64,000 bases of DNA, taken from positions 1 to 64,000 of the forward strand of contig CAVPUH010000006.1 of NCBI GenBank assembly GCA_963708795.1, written 5' to 3'. Origin of the DNA: DAIQRJ01 sp963708795. GTDB lineage: Bacteria > Actinomycetota > Actinomycetes > Propionibacteriales > DAIQRJ01. Made by a program: the position numbers and the translations under genes. Positions 44,570 to 55,513 of this stretch are shown here, in pieces. Every line of letters starts with the position of its first letter. The first letter of the stretch is position 1. The notes below the pieces were generated by a model. The model was not told where the DNA came from and made no database searches. It was given only the letters and a program-made list of their open reading frames with translations.

Positions 44570-45318
44570 GTCGTCCGGGCGCCGAAGCCCAGCTCACGCA
44601 GCCACTGCGCGCACAGCGTCGTCCACTGGCTCACGGTCGGGTCATCGGTGGCGAGCCCGAGGCCATGGCGACCGTGCGGGAAGACGTGGACACTCGCCGA
44701 CACCCGGTGGGCCGCCAGAATCGACGCGAGGTGGTAGATGTTGTCGACGTCGAGCACCTCGTCGTCGGAGGTGTGCCAGAGGAAGGTCGGCGGCGTGACC
44801 TCGTCGATCCGGTGTTCGAGTGAGAACTCCAGCTCCCGCCCGGATTGGCCAGCAGGTAACAGATTGAGCGCCGGCGGGTCGAGCGGCAGCCTGACCAGCG
44901 AGATGCCCGGGTAGCAGAGAACGAGCGCGTCCGGCCGATCGGTATCGGCGGTGCCGGCGAGCCCAGCGAGGTGACCGCCGGCCGAGAACCCGAGCAGCCC
45001 GACCGGTTCGTCCGGCGCTGTCGAACGCGCGATGCGGACGGCCGCCTGAACCGAGGCGACGAGGGCGTCGGGATCCGCGACCGGGACGGTGTAGTCGACG
45101 ACGCCGCTTGCGATGCCCAGCCCGGCCAGCCACTCGGCGACCGGGTCCGCTTCGTAGTCCGCCCGCATGACATAGCCGCCACCCGGGAGCACCAGCACTG
45201 TGCCCCGGGATACCACGGGCGACAGCCTGCGGAGCATCGAACCGTCCGAACCCAGCGGAACGGGCGCGGACCATGCGGGATTCAGATCGGGAGTCGGCAC
45301 CGGTCCAGCCTGCCGCAT
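44566..45318 (-). CDS. Alpha/beta hydrolase (acetyl-esterase/lipase type)
   Basis: About 250 residues. Oxyanion segment VLVLPGGGYVMRADYEADPV (PGGGY equals the HGGG motif), nucleophile GFSAGGHLAGLAG (near residue 107), acid region WHTSDDEVLDVDNIY and His in FPHGRHGLGLA. This is the BD-FAE/Aes-like family, which hydrolyses acetylated sugars or small esters. ATG 45318 (MRQAGPVPTPD) is taken; a GTG a few codons later is possible. Divergent from the ArsR gene; the gap between them is AT-rich. Confidence 0.85.
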
Positions 45319-45334
45319 GACAAGTTCCGTGGAA

Positions 45335-45368
45335 AATAACGAATTGCATATATACGTTGCTACTGATC
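45335..45368. promoter_or_regulatory. AT-rich divergent promoter/operator region
   Basis: AACGAATTGCATATATACGT then TGCTAC is the only AT-rich patch between the hydrolase and the ArsR gene. It holds ACGTTGCT, the same half-site as the operator at 30136, within a partial dyad (GCA…TGC). Likely the ArsR site; palindromy is imperfect. Confidence 0.4.
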
Positions 45369-45378
45369 TAATCACCGC

Positions 45379-45744
45379 ATGCACGCGTTCGACGTTCTCG
45401 GCGACCCGGTCCGGCGACGGCTGATCGAACTGATCGGCGGCGACGAGGTGACCGCCGGTGCCGTGACGGACGCGGTGACCGAGGAGTTCGGCATCACGCA
45501 GCCGGCGGTCTCGCGTCAACTGCGGATCCTGCGCGAGAGCGGGTTCGCGGTGGTTCGGCCCCAGGGCACCCGCAGGCTCTACTCGCTCGACCGTGACGGG
45601 TTCCGGGACGTGGAGCGATGGATGAACCGAGTGGAGAGCTTCTGGAACACCCGGCTGGATGCCCTGGGCACCGAGATCGCCCGGCAGAACCGTGCCGCCC
45701 GAAGGCCCGGGGCCAGCGACCCACATGAGGAGAGCACGCCATGA
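45379..45744 (+). CDS. ArsR family winged-helix regulator
   Basis: 121 residues from ATG 45379. MHAFDVLGDPVRRRLIELIG opens the family; the recognition helix is FGITQPAVSRQLRILRESG, and the wing follows in FAVVRPQGTRRLYSLDRDGF. There is no cysteine pair, so it is not a metal sensor of the classic type. It overlaps the SRPBCC gene by ATGA; ArsR–SRPBCC pairs are common in actinobacteria and are often coregulated. Confidence 0.92.
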   Translation: MHAFDVLGDPVRRRLIELIGGDEVTAGAVTDAVTEEFGITQPAVSRQLRILRESGFAVVRPQGTRRLYSLDRDGFRDVERWMNRVESFWNTRLDALGTEIARQNRAARRPGASDPHEESTP

Positions 45745-46776
45745 CCGACCGACGCTCGACCCCCGACGGCTCTGGCGACGACGTGGGCTCGGTGGCGCGA
45801 CGACGCTCCTGGACCGGGGCGACCCGCAGCGTGCTGGTGTCCCGTCGCTATCCGGCCACGATCGAGCAACTCTGGGACACCTGTACTCAACCCGACCTGC
45901 TCGCCCGGTGGTACGGCTCTGTCACGGGCGACACGTCGGTCGGCGGATCGGTGCGGCTCGGCGACGACGCGACCTGCGAGATCCTGCGCTGCGAGCGTCC
46001 CGAGCGGCTCGACGTGAGCTGGCAGGCCTTCGGCGAGACGAACATCGTCAGCCTCACGCTCGTAGCGGAGCCGGACGGGACCGCGCTCACCCTCGAGCAT
46101 CTCGGGCTCATCGACGAACGACTGCTCGACTACGGCCCCGGCTGGGAGCGCCAACTCTCCCGGCTGGCCACGTTCCTCAGCCCCGGCTCGAATCCTGCTG
46201 ACAACCACGAGGTCCAGGCTCAGCTCGAACGCGATCGCGGTGACGCGTGGGCACGCCTTTCCGACGAGCCCGACGTCAGATTCGGACGGGCGGACGGTGT
46301 GGACTCGGTGACCTTCTTCCGGGTGTTGGACGCACCGCGAGATCACGTCTGGACGGCGATCACCACGGTGGACGGGCTGTCCGCATGGTTCGGGGCGGCG
46401 ACCGGAGACCTGGACCGACGGCGGAGACTGGACGGTCGACTTCGGCGGTGGCACCGCCAGCGGCACCGTCCAGGACTGTCAACCGGGGTTGGGATTCACG
46501 ACCACCTATCGCCAGGGGATCGACGGTCCCGACCAGGTTCACCGCGTGCGCGTCGAGCTCGCCGAGGAGGACGGGCTGACCCGCCTCACGCTGCGGCACA
46601 CCTTCCCGCCGGGATCCACTCCACATCTTCGCCGGGGGATGAGCGCGGGATGGTCGGCGTTCCTCGCGTCGCTCCACGCGACGCTGGCCGGCCGCACACC
46701 CGAGGCCGTCGAAGCCACCTGGATGGTGGAGTTCCGCGTCGCCGCGATCGCACTCGGCTCGGGCGCCGAAGCCTGA
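45741..46776 (+). CDS. Two-domain SRPBCC (AHSA1-like) protein, frameshifted in second domain
   Basis: From ATG 45741 the first domain runs to about residue 150 (VSRRYPATIEQLWDTCTQPD then LLARWYGSVTGDTSVGGSVR, AHSA1-like). A second begins SVTFFRVLDAPRDHVWTAIT then VDGLSAWFGAATGDL. Near 46410-46425 the frame slips; afterwards it reads GDWTVDFGGGTASGTVQDCQ, continuing as GLTRLTLRHTFPPGSTPHLR to TGA at 46776. Net length is one base over. The exact slip is ambiguous here, and two deletions are as possible as one insertion. Ligand unknown. Confidence 0.78.
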
Positions 46777-46802
46777 CCGGCGGAGATCGATCCTCGAGCA
46801 GG

Positions 46803-47628
46803 TCAGGCGTCCAAGCCGAGCAGGGAGAACACCTCGGCGGCGGTGGCCGGTCGACCGTAGTCGGCGAGCTGGAAGCTCTCGGCGAACCGCACACCCGCGG
46901 CCCGGTCTGCTCCGTACCTCTCGATCAGCCCGGTGCGGAGCTCTTCCTGCGTGTACATGAACTCGCCCCAGAACTCGAGGATCAGGGCGCGCCGGTCGGC
47001 GTCCGCACCGTCCGGCGGCACGCGATCCAGGAAGCCACGGCCGGCCGGAGCATTCTCGAAGAACTGGGTGGCGTGCGCCGCACAGGCCAGGAGCTTGCGC
47101 TCGATCGCAGCGTCGACGTCCACCACGAGATCCGGACGATGGCCGACCGGCGGTCTGATCGGTCATGACGAGACAGACCGGCTGCGTCCGGAGCGGCGGC
47201 CGGCGCGAGACCACGTTTCGCAGGGTGCTGAAGGCGACCGCGTCCCGGGTGGCGCGGCCCGCGGCCCGATTGTCCAGATGACCGGGACAATCGTCGTGGA
47301 GGGCGACGACGACATCGGTCTGCCACTCGCGCAGCGTCGCGATCACCTGCTTGCGAACCGCGAGGCTCGGCTCCAGTTCGCCGTCGTGGTGATCCAGGAT
47401 CTCGTACTCGGCCACGCCCAGCTCGCGCGCCGCCAGGTATGCCTCCTCGGCGCGACGTCGAGCCAACGCCTTGCGTGGCACGTCGTCGTGGCCGGCATCA
47501 CCGTTGGTCAGCGAGAGGAACTTGACCAGATGCCCACGGTCGGCGAGCAGAGCCGCCGTGCCGCCGGCGTACATGTCGGCCTCGTCCGGGTGCGCGGCCA
47601 CCATCAGCACCCTCAACTGGTCAACCAT
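46803..47628 (-). CDS. PIG-L family deacetylase, frameshifted
   Basis: LmbE-type zinc hydrolase. From ATG 47628: MVDQLRVLMVAAHPDEADMY followed by AGGTAALLADRGHLVKFLSL holds the zinc site AHPDEAD, and DDCPGHLDNRAAGR holds the HxDN/H motif. After VCLVMTDQTAGR one extra C (about 47140) shifts the frame; the tail then reads HRPDLVVDVDAAIERKLLAC and AADRRALILEFWGEFMYTQE-like sequence to TGA at 46803. About 275 residues joined. It follows the reductase gene by a few bases, in one transcript. Confidence 0.85.
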
Positions 47629-47629
47629 G

Positions 47630-48523
47630 TCAGAGCGCTGACACGGTGACGCCGGAGAGCTTCTCGATCGCCTTCACGAGGCCGTGGTTCCCCTCGCCGC
47701 CGAGCCCGTCGGCCTGGAGCGTGCGGTAGAGCTGGTGCACGATGCTCGTGGCGATGGCCGGCACCCCGAGTTCGTCGGCCGCTTCGAGGACGAGCCGCAG
47801 GTCCTTCTGCTGCAGGTCGATCGTGAAGCCGGGCCGGAAGTCGCGTGCGGCCACCTGCGGTCCGCGGTTGGCGAGCATCCACGAACCCCCGCGCCGCCCT
47901 GGGTGGCGGCGACGGCGACGTTGGGATCGAGCCCACCGGCCTGCGCCAGCACGAGGGCCTCCGCCACTCCGAGCATGCTGACGACGACCAGCACCTGGTT
48001 GACGAGCTTGCACGTCTGGCCGGCGCCGACCCCGCCCACGTGGGTGATCGTCGAACCCACGGCCTCCAGGTACGGGCGCGCCCGGGCGACGTCCTCGTCG
48101 CTCCCGCCGGCCATGACGGAGAGGGTGCCCTTGACCGCGCCCTCGCTGCCGCCGGAGACGGGTGCGTCGACGAATCCGATGCCCTGCTCTGCCAGACGTT
48201 CGGCCCAGCCACGGGTCGCAGCAGGGGACACGGTGGAGTGGTCGACCACGAGCGCGCCGGTGGCCAGCCCGCCGGCCACGCCGTCGGCGCCGAAGAGCAC
48301 CGTCTCGACGTCGGGGGTGTCGGAGACGCAGACGAAGACGACGTCGCTCTCGGCCGCCACCGCTTCCGGCGACCCGCCCACGGTGCGCACCCAACTCGAC
48401 CAGCGGATCCGCCTTGGCCTGCGTGCGATTCCAGACGGTGACCTGGTGGCCGGCGCGGACCAGGTTGGCCGCCATGCCGGCGCCCATGATCCCGAGGCCG
48501 ACGAAGCCGAGGCGCTCGGGCAT
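47630..48523 (-). CDS. HIBADH-type NAD(P)-dependent reductase, two compensating frameshifts
   Basis: From ATG 48523: MPERLGFVGLGIMGAGMAAN (Rossmann site), LVRAGHQVTVWNRTQAKADP. Near 48385 the frame moves; the middle reads RTVGGSPEAVAAESDVVFVC, FVDAPVSGGSEGAVKGTLSV and HVGGVGAGQTCKLVNQVLVV (catalytic Lys in TCKLVNQ). Near 47890, in a GCGGGGG run, it returns to the first frame: SWMLANRGPQVAARDFRPGF to VTVSAL. Length is an exact multiple of three. Related to 3-hydroxyisobutyrate and tartronate semialdehyde reductases. Confidence 0.87.
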   Translation of the reverse strand: MPERLGFVGLGIMGAGMAANLVRAGHQVTVWNRTQAKADPLVELGAHRGRVAGSGGGRERRRLRLRLRHPRRRDGALRRRRRGRRAGHRRARGRPLHRVPCCDPWLGRTSGRAGHRIRRRTRLRRQRGRGQGHPLRHGRRERRGRRPGAPVPGGRGFDDHPRGRGRRRPDVQARQPGAGRRQHARSGGGPRAGAGRWARSQRRRRRHPGRRGGSWMLANRGPQVAARDFRPGFTIDLQQKDLRLVLEAADELGVPAIATSIVHQLYRTLQADGLGGEGNHGLVKAIEKLSGVTVSAL

Positions 48524-48525
48524 CG

Positions 48526-49932
48526 TCAGCTCGCCTTCGAGACGCTGGAGCAGTTGAAGTCCGGAATGCGCAGCGGCGGCGCGACCACCCGGGGGAAGTA
48601 GTCGCCCCATTCGCGGGAGAACGCGTTGACCGAGGCGCCGGCCTCGGTGAAACGGCCGAGGATGTCGATCGGACTCTCGTTGAAGCGGAAGTTGTTCACG
48701 ACGCCGGTCACCTCGCCGTTCTCGACGAGGTAGACGCCGTCGCGGGTCAACCCGGTGAGCAACAACGTCTGCGGATCGACTTCGCGGATGTACCACAGGG
48801 ACGTGAAGAGCAGGCCGCGCTCGGTCGACGCGACCATCGCCGCAGTGTCTCCATGCCCGCCGTCGACCTCGACGATCAGGTTGTCGATGGCCGGCGTGTT
48901 GGCCAGGCCGGTGAGGCCGGCCGTGTGCCGGCTGGTGATCAGTGAGCTGAGACGCCCGCGATCCACCCAGGTCACCGGATCGGCGTCGAGGCCGTTGTCG
49001 AAGACGCTGCTCTCGCTCGAACTGGCGCGGGCCGTGACGAACGGCGCACAGGGCACGCGCGGATCGGCCGGATCGCTCCGCAGCGTGATCGGCGAGGTCG
49101 ACAACTGTTCACCGACGCGAGTTCCACCGCCTGGCTTGGCGAAGACGGTGGTCCCGTCGTTGGCGTCGCGTGCGCTCGAGGTCCAGTAGGCGTAGATCAT
49201 CAGGTCCGCGACCGACGTCGGCGGCAGCACGGTCTCGTACCGGCCGGCCGGGAGATCGATGCGCCGCGCGCCCCACCCGAGTCGGCGGTCCAACTCCGCG
49301 ATCGCGGCACTGACGTCGACGTCGGCGAAGTCGACGGTGCCCTGTCCGTACCACGCCGAGTTCGAGCCGTCGCCGTCCTTCCCGGTCGTGCTCAGGTACC
49401 CGCCAGGCTGGACGAAACGCCGGCGGAGACCCGTGCTGGAACCCAGGTACGTCGTCGCCATCGTGTGCTCGACGAAGCCGTACAGCCGCTGCCCACGGGC
49501 TGCCGCAGCGCCGAACCCGTCGCCGAGCGCACCCGCGACACCGCCGAACACCTCGATCCCGGTGCGGCCGGGCTCGTCGCTGAAGCCGGCTTCCGGGTCC
49601 CCGGCGGGCAGGTCCCGCGCGTCCTCGGCGACGGCTGCCGAGCGGGCGGCGGCCACGGCGTCCTCCACGAGACTCTCGACGCCACTGACGTCGGTGACCT
49701 CGCGGGTCACCACCCCCGCGGCCACCCCGTCCGGTCGCGGGTCGGTCGCGATGACGGTGAGGCTCTGACCCGACATGACGCCGTTGGTCGTGAGCGTGTT
49801 GTTCGCCCAGCGCAGGTTGGCGGAACTGGTGGCCTCGGCGATGGCCACGGCCGCACCGGCCGGGTTCGCCGACGCGGCCATCGCCAGCGCGCGCTCGACG
49901 AGTTCGTGCGGGGGCAGGACGGACGCGCTCAT
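48526..49932 (-). CDS. TldE/PmbA-type metalloprotease partner
   Basis: 468 residues. Lacks the HExxxH motif, which is the TldE (PmbA) pattern, and retains the fold: LRWANNTLTTNGVMSGQSLT, DLPAGRYETVLPPTSVADLM, then TWVDRGRLSSLITSRHTAGL and LRIPDFNCSSVSKAS at the end. Forms a heterodimer with TldD that cleaves peptides. The ATG at 49932 overlaps the TldD stop (ATGA). The reductase gene starts three bases after its stop, so these genes run in one transcript. Confidence 0.9.
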   Translation of the reverse strand: MSASVLPPHELVERALAMAASANPAGAAVAIAEATSSANLRWANNTLTTNGVMSGQSLTVIATDPRPDGVAAGVVTREVTDVSGVESLVEDAVAAARSAAVAEDARDLPAGDPEAGFSDEPGRTGIEVFGGVAGALGDGFGAAAARGQRLYGFVEHTMATTYLGSSTGLRRRFVQPGGYLSTTGKDGDGSNSAWYGQGTVDFADVDVSAAIAELDRRLGWGARRIDLPAGRYETVLPPTSVADLMIYAYWTSSARDANDGTTVFAKPGGGTRVGEQLSTSPITLRSDPADPRVPCAPFVTARASSSESSVFDNGLDADPVTWVDRGRLSSLITSRHTAGLTGLANTPAIDNLIVEVDGGHGDTAAMVASTERGLLFTSLWYIREVDPQTLLLTGLTRDGVYLVENGEVTGVVNNFRFNESPIDILGRFTEAGASVNAFSREWGDYFPRVVAPPLRIPDFNCSSVSKAS

Positions 49933-51432
49933 CGACCGGACTCCTCGTTGGTGTTCAGGATGCGGATGTCACGGAACAAGGCCGACGGGCAGCCGTGGCT
50001 GACCGCGGCGACCTGGCCCGGCTCGGCCTTGCCGCAGTTGAATGCGCCGCCCAGCACCCAGGTCGATGCGCCGCCGACTGCTTCCATCGAGCCCCAGAAG
50101 TCCGTGGTCGTGGCCTGGTAGGCGGCGTCGCGCACCTGGCCGGCGAGCTGTCCGTTCTCGATCGCGTAGAAGCGTTGCCCGGTGAACTGGAAGTTGTAGC
50201 GCTGCATGTCGATCGACCAGGACTTGTCGCCGACGATGTAGAGACCGCGGTCGACCTTGGCGATGAGGTCGGCGGTGGTGACGTCCTCGGTGGCCGGCGC
50301 GAGGGAGACGTTGGCCATGCGCTGGATCGGCACGTGGCCGGGCGAATCGGCGAACGCGCACCCGTTCGACCGCTCGAAGCCGTACCGCTTGGCGATGCGG
50401 CGATCGAGCTGGTAGCCCACCAGCGTGCCGTCGCGGACGATCTCCCACTGCTGGGTCTCGACCCCGTCGTCGTCGAAACCGGTGCTCGCGAGGCCGTGCG
50501 GGACGGTCCGGTCGCCGGTGATCGTCATGATCGGCGATCCGTAGGCGAGCTTGTTCAGCTTGTCGGGAGTGGCGAACGAGGTGCCGGCGTAGTTCGCCTC
50601 GTAGCCGAGCGCGCGGTCGAGCTCGGTGGCGTGACCGATGGACTCGTGGATGGTCAGCCACAGATTGGACGGGTCGACGACGAGGTCGTACTGCCCGGCC
50701 GCGACCGACGGCGCCGCGAGCTTCTCGGCCAGCAGGCCCGGAAGTGCGGTGACGTCGGCGGTGAGCGCATCGGAGGTGACGTACTCCCAGCCGCGGCCGG
50801 CCGGTGGAGTCAGCGTCCGCATCGAGTCGAACAGGCCTCGGTCGGCGTCGGCGCCGTGGACCTCGACCTGCGGCATCAGCCGGACCCGCTGTTGGGTCGT
50901 GCTCGTACCCGCGGAGTCCGCGTAGAACTTGTTCTCCTGCACCTGTGAGAGCGAGCTGCCGACGTGGGCGACCGGTGCCGAACCGAGGACCGCGGACGAC
51001 AGCTCGACGAGCCGCTTGACCTTCTCCGGCGTGCTCACGTCGAAGGGGTTGACGTCGTACGCGCGAGACCCACGTGCGGTCCCCGTGCACGGGCTCGTCG
51101 GCCAGTTCGATCGGTTCACGGGTCATGGGCTTGGCCGTGCGCGCCACCGCGACCGCGTCCTCGGCCAGCTTGCGCACGGCATCCGGAGTCAGCTCGACAC
51201 CGGCGGCGAAGCCCCACGATCCGTCGTGGACGACACGGACCGCGACGCCGAGCTCCGTCCCCGACGAGGCGTTCTGCACCACGGCGTCGTGGAGGGAGAT
51301 GCGCTGATGACGGATCCGCTCGACGCGGACGTCGGCGTGCTCGGCTCCGAGCTCGCGCGCTCGGCGCAAACCCGCTTCGGCGAGCGCGGTCAGGGGCAGG
51401 GAGGTGAACGCAGGATCGATCTCGGCAGGCAC
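49929..51432 (-). CDS. tldD: TldD-type metalloprotease, one frameshift
   Basis: From GTG 51432: VPAEIDPAFTSLPLTALAEA then GLRRARELGAEHADVRVERI; one extra base near 51067, at GTCTCGCGCGTAC, moves the frame to AYDVNPFDVSTPEKVKRLVE. The zinc motif is HESIGH in LWLTIHESIGHATELDRALG (HExxxH), and the family tail ends QVAAVSHGCPSALFRDIRIL. About 500 residues joined, the usual length is 460-510. Partner of the next gene. The core gene being frameshifted points to sequence error. Confidence 0.9.
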
Positions 51433-51521
51433 GGCGGCGAGCCTAGCCAACCGAGGATTGTCGGCTCGCGCGGCCCGTCGCCGGGAATGTGTCGGACGTG
51501 ATCGTTAGCGTGCGAACCGAC

Positions 51522-52656
51522 ATGGTGACGATTCTCTGTTCGGCCGACTGGCAGCTCGGGATGCGCCGGCGCTTCTTCAGCGCCGAGGCGCAGAACCGCT
51601 ACACCCAGGCGCGCATCGACGTGATCGATCACATCGCCGCCCTGGTCGGTTCACGTGGAGTGGATGCGGTCGTCGTCGCTGGTGACGTCTTCGACGCGAA
51701 TCGGGTCGACCGCCGGGTCGTCCTGCGTGCGGCCGAGTCGCTGGGCCGGGTGGGGTGCCCGGTCTACCTGCTGCCCGGCAACCACGACAGTCTCGAACCG
51801 GGCAGCGTCTGGGCGAGCGCGGAATGGCGTGCCGTCGCACCGCCGAACGTCCACGTCCTCACCGACACCGCGGTCACCGTCGGCGTCGGGGCCGAGTCGG
51901 TCGAGATCGTCGGCGCGCCGTGGCGCAGCCGTCGGCCGGCCGCGGATCCGCTCACCGGGCCGGAGTCCGGGCTGCTCACCCGGCTCGAGCCGGCGACGAC
52001 GCCCCGCGTGGTGGTGGCGCACGGCCAGGTGGACACGTTCCCCGGCACGTCGCCGTTACCGCCGGTCGCGGTCTCCGTCGTCGAGGCTGCGCTCACCGAC
52101 GGTCGCGCCGACCTCGTCGTGCTCGGGGACCGCCACTCCACGACGTCGGTCGGTGCATCGGATCGGATCTGGTATCCGGGGACTCCGGAGGTGACCGACA
52201 CCGACGAGCTCGGCGCCCGGCAACGTGCTCCTGGCCGAGCTCGGCGCCGACCGCACGATCGACGTCGAGACGGTCCCCATCGGCAGCTGGCACATGCTCG
52301 ACGCGACGATCGAGTTCGACGGTGCGGCCTCGGTCGACGCCTTCGACCGTTGGCTGGGCGACCTGCCCGACAAGCCACGTACCTTCGTCCGGTTGCACGC
52401 CTCCGGCGCACTCGGCCTCGACGATCGCCAGCACCTCGAACTCGTCCTCGACGCGGCCGCCCAGGTGCTCGCCGGCATCCAACGCCAACAGTGGGACGTG
52501 CAACCGGTTCCCGACGACGCGGCGCTCGACGCGCTCGGGCTGGCCGGGGCGGTGCGTGAGGCGATGCTCGAGCTGCGGTCCGCCGCGCTCACCGGCGACG
52601 TCACCGCCGCGAACGCGCTCACACTCCTGCACCGGCTCACGGTCGGGGCGGCCTGA
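51522..52656 (+). CDS. SbcD-like metallophosphoesterase (DNA repair exonuclease type), one frameshift
   Basis: From ATG 51522: MVTILCSADWQLGMRRRFFS (D-x-x-L-G form of the first metal motif), VDAVVVAGDVFDANRVDRR, VYLLPGNHDSLEPGSVW, RVVVAHGQVDTFPG and ADLVVLGDRHSTTS. At about 52215 one extra C in GGCGCCCGGC shifts the frame; the second part continues GNVLLAELGADRTIDVETVP to the C-terminal cap domain. About 377 residues joined. The frame extends upstream to 51489. It pairs with the SbcC-like gene two bases after its stop. Confidence 0.85.
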
Positions 52657-52657
52657 C

Positions 52658-55513
52658 ATGCGTCTGCATCGCCTTCGCCTCACCGACTTCCGCGGCGTCC
52701 GGGATGTCGAGGTGTCGTTCGCCGAGTCCGGTGTCACCGTGGTGCTGGCCGACAACGAGGCCGGCAAGTCGAGCCTGCTCGAGGCGTTCGCCATGCTCTT
52801 TCGGATGCGTGACGACTCGCAGCATCGGGCGGTGCGCGCGGTCCGTCCAGTCGGCCGTGACGTCGGTAGCACTGTCGAGGCTCGGCTCGAGCTCGGTGGT
52901 CACGACGTCGTCTACCGCAAGACCTGGTCGCGAGACCGTGCCACCGTGCTCACCGTCGACGGTCGCCAGTCGGTCGGCCGGGACGCTCACGACGCAGCCG
53001 CCGCGTTGTTCCGCGAGTATGTCGACGATCACCTCTGGACGGCGCTGGTCGTCGGCCAGTCCGAGTCGCTGCTGCAGCCGGTCGCCCGCGACGTCGGATC
53101 ACTCCTGACCGTGCTGTCGGACGCTGGCCGACGCCGAGCCGGCGGAGACCGGTCAGGCCGAGGAGTCGCTGACCCTCCGCGTGGAGAAGGAGTACCGGAG
53201 GTACTTCACGGCGAGTTTCGGACGCCCGACCGGTGAACTGGCGGCTGCCGAGGAGGAGCTCGAGGCAGCCGAGAAGCACGCGGTCGACTGTCGCGCGGCC
53301 GCCGAGCAGATCGACCGCACGGTCGACGAGGCGCATCGGCTCGATGCCGACAGTGGCCGACTGCGTGCGGAGCGCGCCGCGACCACCGCCCAGCTCGTCG
53401 CTCTGACCGGTCGCCTCGGGGACGTGGAGCGAGCGCAGGCGGCCAAGGCACAGGCGGCGGCGCGCGTCGAACTCGCGCGGCTGCGATGCACTGCGGCCAC
53501 GGAGGCCGCGCATACCCGCGCCGTCGATGTCACCCGGCTGACCGAGCTCGGCGCCGCCATCGACCGGCACCGGGGAAGCCTGGCAGCAGCGGAAGCAGCG
53601 GTGGCGACCGCCGTGGCAGCTGTCGCGGACGCCCACGGGATCGCCGAGGCAGCCACGGCGCTCGCCCGTCGGCGCCGGGAAGAACTGGCCCGCTGGCACC
53701 GTGCCGAGGACCGACGTCGCAACCAGAACGAGCTGCGCGAGCTCGATGAGAGGCTGGACGCGGTGCGGGCGGCGGTCGCCGAGCAGAAGCGGCACGAGGA
53801 CGCGGCCGGCTCGATCCTCGCCACGCCCGAGATGCTCGACCTCATCGAGCAGCTGATCCGCGAGACCGCGCTCGCCCAGGCGCGCCTGGACGCCGCAACC
53901 CCGCGGGTCACCGTTCGACGCCTCGGAGCCGGCCAGGTCACGGTGGGCAGACCCGGGGCGACCGAGACGACGGTCGGCTCGGAGCCCGTCGACCTCTCGG
54001 TGACCGAGGCTGTCGTCGTCACCGTGGCCGACGCGGCAGAGATCAGGATCGTCCCGCCCGAGGCCGGCGTGGACGAACTCCGCACTGCGCTGGCCACAGA
54101 TCAGGCCCATATCGATGAGGCACTGGTGGAACTCGGCGCTGTCGACATCACCGAGGTCCGCGACGCGGTTCGCCGTCGCGACGTGGAGCTCCGGGCCGCT
54201 TCGGATGCTGCCGCGCGCGTTCGGGCCGGCCTCGGTCGCGACACCCTGGCGGACACTCACGGCCAGCCGTCATCGGCTCGCCGACGGTCTCGCCGACCCC
54301 GCGCATGACGTGCTGGACGGCACCGATCATCCCGACCCGCTGTCCGGCCCGTTGCCGGTGGTCGAAGCTCGTGCCGCCGAGGCCGACGCCGCGGTCGATG
54401 CGGCCGACGCCGTGCTGGCCCGTGCTGAGGCCGCGGCCGAGAGCGCGCGTCGAGCCGAACTGGCGGCCAGGATCCGACACGACGACTGCGTGGCCGCGCA
54501 CTCCGACCTGACCGTGCGGCTCGCGCAAGCACGCGACCTCGTCGACGACGAGGCGGTCGACCGCGACCGTCGACGGTGCGCGGGCCGAGGTCGCGGCGGC
54601 CGACACGGAATGGCAGGGCGCGGTAGCAGCGTTCGCGGCCGGCGGGTTCGACGAGATCGTCCGGTCGCACCGCCTCGCGGTCGAGCACGAGGCTCGCCTC
54701 GGGAACGAACTCGCCGAGGTCGAAGAACGCCGCATCCGGGCCGAGACACGGCTCGAGGACGCGGGCGCGAGCGGGCTGGCGACCGCGGTGGAGGAGGCGG
54801 AAGCCGATCTCGAGCACGCTCGCGAGCACTGCCAGCTCGTGCGGCGCCGCGCGGATGCGGCTGCGCTGCTGAAGAAGACCCTCGAGCACCACATGACTTC
54901 TGCCCGCGTGCGCTACGCGGCGCCGCTCAAGCGTCAGATCGAGGAGTTCGGCCGGATCGCCTTCGGACCGAGCTTCGAGGTTCGCCTCGACGACGACCTC
55001 GACGTGATCGAACGCTCACTCGACGGCATGCTCCTGCCTGTCGCCGCCTTGTCCACCGGAGCTCAGGAGCAGCTCGCCATCGTCGTCAGGCTGGCGATCG
55101 CGTCGCTGACTGGGAAGGACGGCGCCGGTGTCCCGCTGATCCTCGACGACGTGCTCGGCTGGTCGGACCCCGGGCGCCTCGTCCACATGCAGCGACTGCT
55201 CGGGGAGGTCGGCCGGAGCCAACAGATCATCGTGTTGACCAGCCAGTGGGATCGGTACCGCCTTGTCCCCGGCGTGGGCGAGCCGGTTCGGCTGGGCGCG
55301 TACTCAGGCGGGGGACCGCTCGTACAGCCGGGCGACCACGGCCTCGATGTCGGGATCCGCGACGGTCAGGTCGAGCATCGGGTAGCGCGCCGCGACCTCG
55401 GCGACGAGCCCGGCGGCCGGGGTCGTCGCCGGAAACGTGATCCACTGCCGCGGGCCTTCGATCCGCACGACGCGCCCGCCCGCGATCTCGATGGCACCCT
55501 GTTCGACCTCTAG
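52658..55513 (+). CDS. SbcC-like AAA ATPase with long coiled coil, three frameshifts
   Basis: ATG 52658: MRLHRLRLTDFRGVRDVEVS, Walker A LADNEAGKSSLLEAF. A Q-loop follows in VVGQSESLLQPVA. Extra bases near 53120, 54260 and 54560 each move the frame by one. Between them lies a Glu/Ala/Arg-rich coiled coil of about 550 residues (EAAEKHAVDCRAAAEQIDRT, LEHAREHCQLVRRRADAAAL). The C-terminal half has signature LSTGAQEQLAIVVRLAIA and Walker B VPLILDDVLGWSD. The natural end is probably about 55290, after WDRYRLVPGVGEPVRL; the last frame runs on to 55513 over the ABC gene. Works with the SbcD-like protein as an end-processing nuclease. Confidence 0.82.
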
